DNA from: Arthrobacter_D sp015752045
Lineage (GTDB): Bacteria; Actinomycetota; Actinomycetes; Actinomycetales; Micrococcaceae
Direction: 5' to 3'
DNA length: 64,000 bases
Assembly (NCBI RefSeq): GCF_015752045.1
Contig: NZ_JADOUS010000002.1
Location: 372,001 to 436,000, forward strand
In this document: positions 36,645-45,037 of the stretch, piece by piece
Numbering within the stretch: the stretch's first letter is position 1
Layout of the letters: every line of letters starts with the position of its first letter
Program-made: the position numbers and the translations under genes
The notes under the pieces: generated by a model
Seen by the model: only the letters and a program-made list of their open reading frames with translations
The model's database searches: none
What the model was told of the DNA's origin: nothing

Positions 36645-38237
36645 ACAGACACGGCCGCCCAACACGACATCTACTTCGGCGCGCCCGAGCCGGAGAATGA
36701 AGCCGAGATCCTCGAGTCGGCGTCGCGCGCGGCGGTGGCCCGGCTCGAGGGCCGCCCGGACATCACGACCGTCAAACGGCGCTTCACCCTGATCAACCAG
36801 GACCGCACGCCGCACCAGGCGATGGTCGAGGACCTGCTGTTCATCCGGCGCGCGCTCGACGACGCCGGCATCGGGTTCCTGCTGGTGCGCGGCAACGACG
36901 AGCGGCCCGTGATCGCCGTGGACGTGGACGACCGCGAGAAGCTGCGCGCCGCGCTCGTCGAGGCCTGCCGGGACGAGCCGTTCTACTCCCGCACCGTCGA
37001 CACGAAGCGCCGCACCACGCTGCTGGTGAGTGACGGGCACCTCTCGAGCAGCGGCAAGGCCCGCATCTTCCGCCTGTTCCGGCCGCGCATCGAACCCCTC
37101 GGCGGGCTCGCCTACGGCCCGTCCGCCGGCGTGCAGATCGAGCTGTGGGCCCTCGGCGACAGCGCCATCGAACTGCCGGTGGAGAACTCCCTCACGCGTC
37201 GCACCCTCCCCGCCGCCGAGGTAGTGCGCGGCGAGGTGGTACGGCACGGCCTCACCTGGCCGACGATCGACAACATGTTCGCCGACCACGCCACGGACAT
37301 CGATTTCGACATCGACCTCGTCTTCTCCTGGGTGGACGGCAGCAGCCCCGAGTACCGTGCGGCGCGTGCCGCCCGCATGAAGGGCGTGGTGGTCGGTGAG
37401 GGCGACGACCACGAGGCGCGCTTCCGGCAGATCGACGAGCTCAAGTACGCACTGCGCTCCGTCTACATGTTCGCGCCGTGGGTCCGCCGGATCTTCATCG
37501 CGACGGACTCGGACCGCCCCGACTGGCTCGCCGACCACCCGTCCGTCACGTTCGTGCCCTCCGAGGAGCACTTCAAGGACCCGTCCGTCCTCCCGACGCA
37601 CAACTCGCAGGCCGTCGAGGCGCAGCTCCAGCACATCCCGGGCCTCTCCGAGTACTTCCTCTACTCCAACGACGACATGTTCTTCGGCCGGCCCGTGGCC
37701 CCGGACATGTTCTTCTCCCCCGGGGGGATCACGAAGTTCATCGAGGCGGATACGCGCATCGGCCTGGGCGACAACGACGCCGAGCGCAGCGGCTTCGAGA
37801 ACGCAGCCCGCGTGAACCGGCGCCTCCTGCACGAGCGGTTCGGCCGCATCACCACGCGGCACCTCGAGCACACCGCCGCCCCCCTCCGGAAGAGCGTCCT
37901 GCTGGAGATGGAGGCGGAATTCGCCGCCGAATTCGCGGCGACGGCGGCATCACGCTTCCGCGCCAAGGACAACATCTCGGTCACCAACTCGCTGTACCAC
38001 TACTACGCACTGCTGACCGGCCGCGCCGTCACCCAGGAGATGGCGAAGGTGAAGTACGTGGACACCACCCTGCGGTCCGGGCTGAAGAGCCTGAACAAGA
38101 TGCTGGACAAGCGCAACCAGGACTTCTTCTGCCTCAACGACGGCAGCTTCCCGGAGGTCCCGGACGACGAGCGGGCCCACCTCGTGACGGACTTCCTCGA
38201 GAAGTACTTCCCGGTCAAGGCCCCCTGGGAGATCTAG
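36642..38237 (+). CDS. Stealth-family sugar-phosphate transferase
   Basis: The protein (531 residues from ATT) has the four Stealth regions. An N-terminal region of about 210 residues is followed by CR1 'DIDLVFSWVDGSSPEY', CR2 with 'ELKYALRSVYMFAPWVRRIFIATD' (37435-37506), CR3 around 'HNSQAVEAQLQHIPGL' and 'YFLYSNDDMFFG', and CR4 near the C-terminus. Family members such as CpsY and SacB transfer hexose-1-phosphate from a nucleotide sugar to build phosphoglycan capsules. It acts at the membrane on an envelope polymer, with the upstream GT4 as likely partner. The start codon is discussed in the preceding entry. Confidence 0.9.
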   Translation: MTDTAAQHDIYFGAPEPENEAEILESASRAAVARLEGRPDITTVKRRFTLINQDRTPHQAMVEDLLFIRRALDDAGIGFLLVRGNDERPVIAVDVDDREKLRAALVEACRDEPFYSRTVDTKRRTTLLVSDGHLSSSGKARIFRLFRPRIEPLGGLAYGPSAGVQIELWALGDSAIELPVENSLTRRTLPAAEVVRGEVVRHGLTWPTIDNMFADHATDIDFDIDLVFSWVDGSSPEYRAARAARMKGVVVGEGDDHEARFRQIDELKYALRSVYMFAPWVRRIFIATDSDRPDWLADHPSVTFVPSEEHFKDPSVLPTHNSQAVEAQLQHIPGLSEYFLYSNDDMFFGRPVAPDMFFSPGGITKFIEADTRIGLGDNDAERSGFENAARVNRRLLHERFGRITTRHLEHTAAPLRKSVLLEMEAEFAAEFAATAASRFRAKDNISVTNSLYHYYALLTGRAVTQEMAKVKYVDTTLRSGLKSLNKMLDKRNQDFFCLNDGSFPEVPDDERAHLVTDFLEKYFPVKAPWEI

Positions 38238-38241
38238 GAAC

Positions 38242-38260
38242 CACCCCGAGGGGCGGGGTG
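38242..38260 (+). terminator. Short hairpin after the Stealth gene
   Basis: CACCCCG (38242-38248) pairs with CGGGGTG (38254-38260) over seven bases around AGGGG, five bases past the Stealth stop. It is short and lacks a T tract, so it is only a candidate terminator. Confidence 0.45.
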
Positions 38261-38277
38261 CGTGCCAGACTCGCGCG

Positions 38278-39001
38278 ATGCAGACCCTCCTGCCGTACCG
38301 ATGCCGCGGCCAGCGCCCGGGTGCTGGACCAGGCGAGGCTCGGCAAGCAGCGCGTGGAGACCCTGCAGGTGCTGCGCGCCCTCGTCATCCCCGACTACGG
38401 GTGGCGGCAGCACCCCGCCATCCGCATGTGGATAGGCTACGTCCCGGCGCTGACCCTCTACGGCCTGGCCATGGTGGCCGAGGGGGTCTCGCGCGGTCAC
38501 GCCGACTCGACGCACCGGCAGATCCTCGAGTTCGCACCGCACGTACTGGAACGGTCGGACGTGCCGGTGCCGCCATGGTTCGGGGACCCGGCGCTGCACG
38601 TGAGCCACCGGTCCAACCTCGTCCAGAAGGCGCCCGGGATCTACCGTGACCGGTTCCCCGGCGTCCCCGAGGACCTCCCCTATGTCTGGCCCCTGCCCGA
38701 ACGCGAGCGCGTGCCCGCCGAGCCCGTCGGCCGGCGCCTGTGGGTCTGGCGTGCCGGTCGGCTTCACGCTGCCGGCGACACGGCGGGCGACACGGCGGGC
38801 GACGCCGTCGCGATCGCCGACCCGGAGGGCCTGCGGTTCCGGACCGGGCGCATGGGCCGGGTCGTCATGCACGAGGACGGGCTGGTGCGCACCGCCCGGC
38901 TGGATGGCTGGCTGCGGCGCTCCGACTTCGACCCGCCGGCCCTGCTGCAGGATCCGCGGACGCTCTTCGGCGTCGGCGTCCCCGGCGCACTGCACCCCTG
39001 A
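38278..39001 (+). pseudogene. MSMEG_6728-family (Pyr_excise-like) gene with a frameshift at codon 8
   Basis: The ATG at 38278 opens with 'MQTLLPY', the usual start of this family. The rest of the protein ('AASARVLDQARLGKQRVETL', then 'GWRQHPAIRMWIGY') lies in another frame from 38300 on. One C (38299) stands between TAC and GAT where CCC would restore the frame, so two bases seem lost or one gained. The remainder, about 230 codons, is intact to the stop at 39001 and includes an AGDT repeat at about 38772-38807. The family is related to T4 endonuclease V-like pyrimidine-dimer glycosylases; its role is not proven. A GTG at 38259 is in the downstream frame but would replace the conserved N-terminus. 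Confidence 0.75.
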
Positions 39002-39031
39002 TCCCGCCGCGTCCGACCCCCCGGCGCCGGG

Positions 39032-39952
39032 TCAGGCCGAGGTGAGCTGCCGGGCACGTCCGGCTTCGGGGATGATCACGCCGTGGGCCTCGAGCCGGCG
39101 CTGCGTCTCCTGGCGGGGGACCACCTCCCCCACCGTGGTGTGCCGCCCTGCGGGGACCACCGAGTGGACGATCGTCTCCTCGTAGACGTGGACGAGGTTG
39201 TAGGACTGCGCGCCGTCCCGGCCGCGCGTCCCCCCGCCGTCGAACATCAGGTCCTGCGTGTAGCACGTGGCACTCGCCACCGAGACGGGGACGCCGGCGA
39301 ACATCGCCGTCGTCGAATAGTGCAGGTGCCCGGCGAGGATCGTGCGGACGTCCGAGCCGCGGACCACGCCGGCGAGCGAGCGCTGGTCCCGCAGTTCCAC
39401 GAGCACCGCGAGGTCCTGGACGCTGGGGACCGGCGGGTGGTGCAGGGCGAGGATGGTCCCGTGCGGTGCGGGCACCTCCAGCTCGGCGGCGAGCCAGCGC
39501 AGCTGCCCGTCCGCGAGCTCGCCGTGGTGGTGCCCGGGGACGGTGGAGTCCAGGGTGATGATGCGCAGGCCGTCGATGAAGTGGACGGCGTCCACCGGCG
39601 CGTCCCCCCGTCCGCCCGGCACCCCGTCGAGGAGGCCCGCCCGGAAGGCCGCACGGTCGTCGTGGTTGCCCATCGCCCAGATGACCCTCGCCCCGAGCCG
39701 TTCCGCCGCGGGGTCCACGATCGCACGGAGCTTCGCATACGCGCCGGGTTCCCCCTTGTCCGCGAGGTCACCGGTGAAGACGATCGCGTCCGGCCGCGCA
39801 CCGGACGCCTCGAGGTCGTCGAACACCTCCTGCAGCCTCTGCTCGCTGTCCACGGCCCCGTACAGCGGGGCGTCCCCGCCGAGCAGGTGCGTATCGCTCA
39901 TGTGGAGGACGAAGTGCTGGGGCCGGGGGTGTTCTGCTGTCCGGGGGACCAT
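39032..39952 (-). CDS. Calcineurin-like metallophosphoesterase (CpdA-like)
   Basis: The 306-residue protein has all metal-binding blocks of the class III cyclic-nucleotide phosphodiesterase group: 'MSDTHLLGG', 'VFTGDLADKG', 'WAMGNHDDRAAF', 'LALHHPP' and 'LAGHLHYS'. CpdA-like enzymes hydrolyse cAMP or related phosphodiesters in the cytosol; the substrate is a prediction. The ATG at 39952 has an AAAAGG site and is preferred over a much longer open frame. It converges on the frameshifted gene. Confidence 0.92.
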   Translation of the reverse strand: MVPRTAEHPRPQHFVLHMSDTHLLGGDAPLYGAVDSEQRLQEVFDDLEASGARPDAIVFTGDLADKGEPGAYAKLRAIVDPAAERLGARVIWAMGNHDDRAAFRAGLLDGVPGGRGDAPVDAVHFIDGLRIITLDSTVPGHHHGELADGQLRWLAAELEVPAPHGTILALHHPPVPSVQDLAVLVELRDQRSLAGVVRGSDVRTILAGHLHYSTTAMFAGVPVSVASATCYTQDLMFDGGGTRGRDGAQSYNLVHVYEETIVHSVVPAGRHTTVGEVVPRQETQRRLEAHGVIIPEAGRARQLTSA

Positions 39953-40160
39953 GGGACCTTTTCCGATAGCTGGTGGGCACGCTGGCTTGTCTGCCATCAA
40001 AGCAGAAGGCCCTGCCCCGGTCCATGAACTCACGGCGGCACGGCGCGAAACATTCAGGAAACATGCGCCGCCGGGCACCGTCGAGTAGGGTCGCCCCGAG
40101 GCGGTGTTCACCGGGTCACCGAGGACCCGGCAGGCGGAGCACGAGGACAGGAGACCCGGC

Positions 40161-40895
40161 ATGTGCGGACGATTCGTCATCGCGGGCAACAGGGCCGACC
40201 TCATCGACGCCTTCGACGTGGACGAGGCAGTCGAGGACGAGGTGCAGCCGTCGTGGAACGTGGCGCCGACCGACACCGTGCGGCTCGTCGTCGAACGGCT
40301 GGACCCGCACACGGGCGAACTGACGCGCCGGCTGGAATCGGCTCGCTGGGGCCTGATCCCCTCCTGGGCGAAGTCGGCGTCCGTGGGAGCACGGATGATC
40401 AACGCCCGCAGCGAGACCCTGCTGGAGAAGCCCTCCTTCCGGGCCGCCGCGCTCAAGCGCCGGGCGATCGTCCCCGCGGACGGGTACTACGAGTGGCGGA
40501 AGAACGACGACGGCTCGAAGACCCCGGTCTACCTGCACGGCCCGGACGGGTCCCTCCTGGGCTTCGCCGGTCTCTACGAGTTCTGGCGCGACCCGGCGAC
40601 CGCGTCCCCGGAACACCCGCAGGGGGAATGGGTGGTCAGCTGCACCATCATCACCCGGCCGGCGAGCGACGCCCTCGGCGAGATCCACGACCGCACGCCG
40701 GTGATCCTGCCCCCGGAGCTGCGCGGCGACTGGCTGGATCCACGCAACGACTCCCGGCCGGCGGTGCAGGAACTGCTGGACGCCATCCCGGACCCCCACC
40801 TGGTGCCGCGCCTGGTCGGACACCGTGTCGGGTCGGTGCGCAACGACGGACCCGACCTCATCGACCCCCTCCCCACGCCGCCGCCCGACGCCTAG
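40161..40895 (+). CDS. SRAP-family protein (YedK/HMCES-like)
   Basis: SRAP proteins crosslink through Cys2 to abasic sites in single-stranded DNA and shield them. The 244-residue protein starts 'MCGRF', so Cys2 becomes N-terminal after Met removal. The catalytic Asn in 'WNVAPTD', Glu in 'DGYYEWRK' and His in 'IHDRTPVILPPE' are present. The ATG at 40161 has an AGGAG site. I see no LexA-type box (CGAAC-N4-GTTCG) in the 208-base upstream gap. Confidence 0.95.
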   Translation: MCGRFVIAGNRADLIDAFDVDEAVEDEVQPSWNVAPTDTVRLVVERLDPHTGELTRRLESARWGLIPSWAKSASVGARMINARSETLLEKPSFRAAALKRRAIVPADGYYEWRKNDDGSKTPVYLHGPDGSLLGFAGLYEFWRDPATASPEHPQGEWVVSCTIITRPASDALGEIHDRTPVILPPELRGDWLDPRNDSRPAVQELLDAIPDPHLVPRLVGHRVGSVRNDGPDLIDPLPTPPPDA

Positions 40896-40904
40896 GGTCG
40901 GAGG

Positions 40905-41097
40905 ATGACGACGACCCGGACGGACGCGCGGTCAGGACGGCCGAGCACAGGCGCTCGCGGGCCACGGGTTCCCCTGGCTCGCGGGGGTGGAGTCGGCGGT
41001 CGCGCAGGCGACCGAGGTCGGCGGGCACCAGGTCGGCAGGCGCCGGCCTCGGGCCGGGTCGCCGCCGCCCGCCCGGGCAACGCGATACGCTGACCGC
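40905..41097 (+). pseudogene. Possible remnant of a small gene between SRAP and the PLD gene
   Basis: An ATG at 40905 opens 'MTTTRTDARSGRPS'. From about 40944 a different frame has nearly all third positions G or C and reads like protein ('ALAGHGFPWLAGVESAVAQA' then 'TEVGGHQVG') to about 41030, with no start of its own. This is the pattern of a short gene broken by a frameshift and truncated before the cardiolipin-synthase gene. I do not recognise it; chance in high-GC DNA is possible. Confidence 0.25.
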
Positions 41098-42354
41098 ATG
41101 GGCTGGTTGAGGCGTCAGACGATGGTGGGCATCGCCCGCGGCACGGTGAAGCGCGGCGTGCTCACCCTGGTCACGGCGCAGGCGGTGGTCATCGCGGGGG
41201 TCGTCGCCGTGGACGTGTACCAGAGGAGCCGGCGCACCAAGCGCCCGGGCTTCCCGCAGCCGGGCACGTTTCACACCACGATCGCCGAGACGGAGACCAC
41301 CGTCTTCACCTACGGCGAGGACCTCTTCGACGCGATGATCGCGGCCATCGACGCCGCCAAGGACCAGATCCTCCTGGAGACTTACATCTGGAAGGGCGAC
41401 GAGGTCGGCCTGCGCTTCCGGGACGCCGTGAACCGGGCCGCGGATCGCGGCGTGGACGTCTTCGTCATCTACGACGGCTTCGCCAATCTCGTGGTCAACC
41501 CGTTCTTCTACGACTTCCACCCCGCCGTCAACACCTACCGGTTCCCGGTCATCCGTCCCGCGATCATCTTCACGAACATCCGGGGCACGGGTCTCGACCA
41601 CCGCAAGGTCCTCGTGGTCGACGACGAGGTGGGGTTCGTGGGCGGCTACAACATCGGGACGCTGTACGCGACGAAGTGGCGTGACACGCACCTGGAGATC
41701 CGCGGACCGTCCGTCTGGGAGCTCCGCGAGGCGTTCGTCAGCGTCTGGAACATCCGGGCCATCCCGAAGCGGCCCGAACTGCCGGACCTCAGTGCCACCT
41801 ACTGGGAGCCGCGGATCCGGGCGGTCAACAACGTCCCGGCCCTGCTGGTGTTCCCCATCCGCGGCGTCTACCTGGACGCGATCAACCGCGCCCACAAGCA
41901 CATCTTCATCACCACCGCGTACTTCATCCCCGACCGGCAGATCCTCGATGCCCTGCTGCGCGCGAGCCGCCGGGGCGTGGACGTCCGGGTGATCCTTCCC
42001 GAGGATTCCAACCACGTGGTCTCCGACTGGCTGTCCCGGGGGTTCTACTCCTCGCTCATCAGCGCCGGTGTGAGGATCCTGCTGTACCAGAACTCCATGA
42101 TCCATGCGAAGACCGCCACGGTCGACGGCGAGTGGAGCACGGTCGGCACGGCCAACATCGACCGCCTCAGCCTGACGGGCAACTACGAGATCAACCTCGA
42201 GATCTTCGACCGGGACCTCGCGGCGACGATGGAGGAGATCTTCGCGGTGGACTCCTCGAACAGTCGTGAGCTGACGCGGGAGGAGTGGGAGAGCCGCCAC
42301 CTGGTGGCCCGCGCCAGCGAGATTATCCTCGCTCCGCTGCGTCCGTTCCTGTGA
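41098..42354 (+). CDS. Phospholipase D-family protein (cardiolipin synthase-like)
   Basis: The 418-residue protein has an N-terminal hydrophobic segment (residues 20-40) and two HKD motifs: His168/Lys170/Asp175 in 'LDHRKVLVVDD' and His336/Lys338/Asp343 in 'MIHAKTATVDG'. Both are complete, so the enzyme should be active. Cardiolipin synthases of this group join phosphatidylglycerol or CDP-diacylglycerol at the membrane. The ATG at 41098 is taken; its 3' end overlaps the convergent GntR gene by 32 bases. Confidence 0.92.
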   Translation: MGWLRRQTMVGIARGTVKRGVLTLVTAQAVVIAGVVAVDVYQRSRRTKRPGFPQPGTFHTTIAETETTVFTYGEDLFDAMIAAIDAAKDQILLETYIWKGDEVGLRFRDAVNRAADRGVDVFVIYDGFANLVVNPFFYDFHPAVNTYRFPVIRPAIIFTNIRGTGLDHRKVLVVDDEVGFVGGYNIGTLYATKWRDTHLEIRGPSVWELREAFVSVWNIRAIPKRPELPDLSATYWEPRIRAVNNVPALLVFPIRGVYLDAINRAHKHIFITTAYFIPDRQILDALLRASRRGVDVRVILPEDSNHVVSDWLSRGFYSSLISAGVRILLYQNSMIHAKTATVDGEWSTVGTANIDRLSLTGNYEINLEIFDRDLAATMEEIFAVDSSNSRELTREEWESRHLVARASEIILAPLRPFL

Positions 42355-43063
42355 CCCCGGCCGGCCCCCCGGGGCCCCGTCCGGGCCCGGCGAAACGCTC
42401 CAGGTAGCCGCGCTGCGAGGAGTCGACATGCCCGGCCATCAGCCGCCCGGCCTCGGTCTCGTTCCCGGCGTCGATCGCGGCGATGATGAGGCGGTGCTCG
42501 CCCCAGGACTGCTTCCCCCGATGGTCGACGTCGGCCGCGTACAGCCACTCGATCTTGCCGGAGATCTGCCGGAGCAGGGCGGCCAGCGACGGGCTGCCGC
42601 CGAGTTCCGCGACACCGAGGTGGAAGCGGATGTTCAGGTCGGGCAGCTCCGCGAGGGCGTCGGCCGCGACGGCGCGGTCGCCGTCGTCGAGGACGTCCGT
42701 GAGCGCCCGACGCGCCGACCACCACTCGGTGTCCGGCGCGTCGGCCCCGAACTGTGCTTCGGCACGGCGGGCCGCGCGCCGCGCGATCGTGGCCTCGATG
42801 ACCCCCCGCACGGCGAACAGGTCCTCGGCGTCGTCGAGCGGGATGGCCGCCACGGTGGACCCGGCGTAGGGGCGCGACTCGACGAACCCCTCCGCCTCGA
42901 GAGCCCGCAGCGCCTCCCGCACGGGCACGCGGGAGACGCCGTACTTCGTCGCGAGCGCTGCCTCGGTGACGCGGGTGCCGGGCGCCAGGACCCCGAAGAT
43001 GATGTCGTGGCGGACGGCGTCGAGGACGCGCTGCGGCGCCCCGGCGTCCTGGTCAGGCCGCAA
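42323..43063 (-). CDS. GntR-family (FCD subclass) transcriptional regulator
   Basis: The regulator has an N-terminal winged helix ('RVTEAALATKYGVSRVPVREALRALEAEG', 42882-42968) and an all-helical FCD ligand domain with the metal-binding Asp/His pattern around 'NIRFHLGVAELGGS' and 'WGEHRLIIAAID'. The start is uncertain: TTG at 43063 (246 residues) is the only usual start codon near the domain and has no ribosome site. The gene is 41 bases after the ggt stop on the same strand, so it is probably cotranscribed. It likely binds the palindromes before ggt. Confidence 0.87.
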   Translation of the reverse strand: MRPDQDAGAPQRVLDAVRHDIIFGVLAPGTRVTEAALATKYGVSRVPVREALRALEAEGFVESRPYAGSTVAAIPLDDAEDLFAVRGVIEATIARRAARRAEAQFGADAPDTEWWSARRALTDVLDDGDRAVAADALAELPDLNIRFHLGVAELGGSPSLAALLRQISGKIEWLYAADVDHRGKQSWGEHRLIIAAIDAGNETEAGRLMAGHVDSSQRGYLERFAGPGRGPGGPAGVTGTDAAERG

Positions 43064-43104
43064 CTGGCGCGCCCGGGACGGTCGCGTGGAGCTCCGGGAC
43101 GGTC

Positions 43105-44907
43105 TCAGCGTCCTGCAGCATAGCCCTGTGCTCCCCGCGGATTGGCCGCGGCGGACAGCACGCCGGTCGCGTGGTCCCGGGTCACGGAGGAGAGGCGGCC
43201 GAGCGCCCAGTCCCCCGCCCGCGTGATGATGTGGCCGCGGCGTTCGAGGTCCGCGATGAGCTCCTCGCCCAGCCGGTCCTCGACCACGGCGCCGCCCGGC
43301 TCCCAGGTGCGCGGCCAGAACGATCCCGGGATCGACGTGGTGTGGAGGGACGGTGCGTCGATGGCCTGCTGCGGCGTGTAGCCGCCCACGATGGTCCGCA
43401 GGATGTAGAGCAGCTGCCACTGGTCCTGCTGGTCGCCGCCGGGTGAGCCGAGGGCGACGACGGGCCTGCCGTCCTTCAGGACGAGCGTCGGGGTGAGCGT
43501 GGTGCGGGGCCGCCTGCCGGGCTCGAGCGTCGACGGTCCGCCCTCCTCGAGCCAGGTCATCTGGAGCCGCGACCCGAGGCAGAACCCGATCTCGGGGATG
43601 GTCGGCGAGGACTGCAGCCAGCCTCCGCTGGGCGTCGCGGAGACCATGTTCCCGGCCGCGTCGACGACGTCGATGTGGCACGTGTCGCCGCGCGTCTCAC
43701 CGCTGCGGGCCACCGTGGGTTCGCCGACGCCGGCGAACCCGCTGCCGCCGGCGGGCGGCGTGTAGTCGGTGCGCAGCGGCGGCGTGAAGGGGCTGCGCCC
43801 GGGGACCGTCCCGGGCCGGAAGTCGAGGGAGGCCTCGTCGCCGATGAGCGCGCGCCGCCCGGCGGCGTACTCCTCGGAGAGCAGGTACTCCATCGGGACG
43901 TCGGCGTCCCCGTAGTAGGCCTCGCGGTCGGCGATGGCCAGCTTCTGCGCCTCGAGGATGGTGTGCGCGCCGATCGCCGTGGACGGGTCGAGCCGCTCGT
44001 CGTCGAATCCGTCGAGGATCGCGAGGGTCTGCAGCAGGGCCGGGCCCTGGCCCCACGGCCCGGTCTTCGCGATGGTGTACCCGCGGAACTCGAAGGTGGT
44101 GGCCTCCTCATAGCCCGCCTCGAAGCCCGCGAAGTCCTCGAGCGTCAGCACGCCGGCGTGGTCGAACCCCGAGGAGTGCCGGTGCGGTGTCCGGACGAAC
44201 TCGACGGCGGCCTGGGCCACGAGCCCGGTGCGCCACTCGAGCCGCGCCGCGTCGATCCGCCCGGTCCTCGTGTCGGCGTCGGACCCGGCGTCGACGAGGG
44301 ACGCGAGCACGCGGGCGTACGCCTCGTTGCGGATCAGCTCCCCCTCGCGCGGCGGCCTGCCCTCGGGCATCCACAGGGCGGCCGACGTGGGCCAGTGCTC
44401 GGTGAAGAGGTCCGCCACGGCGGCGATCGTCGCCCCCACGCGGCCGAGGGCCGGGTGTCCGTCACGGGCGTACCCGACGGCGAAGGCGAGGACGTCCTCG
44501 AGTTCCCACGTGCCGTGGTCGCGGAGCAGGATCAGCCAGGCGTCGACGGCGGCGGGCACCGCGGCGGCGAGGGCACCCGCACCGGGGACCAGTTCGAGGC
44601 CCTCGGCGACGTAGTGCTCGCGGGTGGCCGCGGCCGGCGCCGGACCCTGGCCCATGAGGACGACCGGGCGGCCCGGCTCCTCCGCCGTGGCGAAGACGCC
44701 CGTCATGTCACCGCCGGGCCCGTTGAGGTGCGGCTCGACGACGTGCAGGACGAACGCCCCGGCCACGGCGGCGTCGAAGGCGTTGCCGCCGCGCTCCAGG
44801 ACGGCCTGCGCGGAGGCGGTGGCCAGCCAGTGCGTCGACGCACTCATCCCGAACGTGCCCTGCAGCGTGGGACGGGTGGTGAAGGTGGGAGGAAGCGTGT
44901 ACGTCAT
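43105..44907 (-). CDS. ggt: Gamma-glutamyltransferase family protein
   Basis: A 600-residue Ntn-hydrolase that cleaves and transfers gamma-glutamyl groups or acts on related acylated substrates. The autoprocessing nucleophile Thr is in 'GDTCHIDVVDAAGNM' near residue 390. 'GGNAFDAAVAGAFVLHVVEPHLNGPGGD' (about residues 40-67) and the C-terminal 'LGSPGGDQQ' are conserved. The N-terminus has no signal peptide, so this member is cytosolic, unlike secreted GGTs. The ATG at 44907 lacks a strong ribosome site. Control by the GntR regulator is likely. Confidence 0.93.
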   Translation of the reverse strand: MTYTLPPTFTTRPTLQGTFGMSASTHWLATASAQAVLERGGNAFDAAVAGAFVLHVVEPHLNGPGGDMTGVFATAEEPGRPVVLMGQGPAPAAATREHYVAEGLELVPGAGALAAAVPAAVDAWLILLRDHGTWELEDVLAFAVGYARDGHPALGRVGATIAAVADLFTEHWPTSAALWMPEGRPPREGELIRNEAYARVLASLVDAGSDADTRTGRIDAARLEWRTGLVAQAAVEFVRTPHRHSSGFDHAGVLTLEDFAGFEAGYEEATTFEFRGYTIAKTGPWGQGPALLQTLAILDGFDDERLDPSTAIGAHTILEAQKLAIADREAYYGDADVPMEYLLSEEYAAGRRALIGDEASLDFRPGTVPGRSPFTPPLRTDYTPPAGGSGFAGVGEPTVARSGETRGDTCHIDVVDAAGNMVSATPSGGWLQSSPTIPEIGFCLGSRLQMTWLEEGGPSTLEPGRRPRTTLTPTLVLKDGRPVVALGSPGGDQQDQWQLLYILRTIVGGYTPQQAIDAPSLHTTSIPGSFWPRTWEPGGAVVEDRLGEELIADLERRGHIITRAGDWALGRLSSVTRDHATGVLSAAANPRGAQGYAAGR

Positions 44908-44964
44908 CGGATCACTTTCGGAGGGGAATCGACGGTGCGCGACCGTGGTCGCGGGACTGTCTGC

Positions 44965-44976
44965 ATTGAATACAAT
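44965..44976. promoter_or_regulatory. Operator-like palindrome ATTGAATACAAT in the ggt-DUF1275 spacer
   Basis: The arms ATTG and CAAT frame a four-base centre, close to the TTGTATACAA form bound by many FCD-type GntR regulators. It lies 58 bases upstream of ggt, in the divergent promoter region. A related site (ttcGTATACatt, 44996-45007, eight of twelve bases alike) is centred 31 bases away, about three helical turns, so two dimers could bind the same face. Confidence 0.55.
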
Positions 44977-44995
44977 CGACACTCCAAGGATAAGC

Positions 44996-45007
44996 TTCGT
45001 ATACATT
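44996..45007. promoter_or_regulatory. Second operator-like palindrome around GTATAC
   Basis: TTCGTATACATT contains the GTATAC core and lies 31 bases upstream of the DUF1275 start, where bound repressor would block that promoter. It is the weaker partner of the site at 44965-44976. Confidence 0.45.
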
Positions 45008-45037
45008 CTCTCAAAGCTGTGACAGAAGGACATCATC

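Noticed and set aside
39953..40160. LexA/SOS box before the SRAP gene
   Set aside because: A GTGTTCAC stretch is the closest match; the CGAAC arm is absent.
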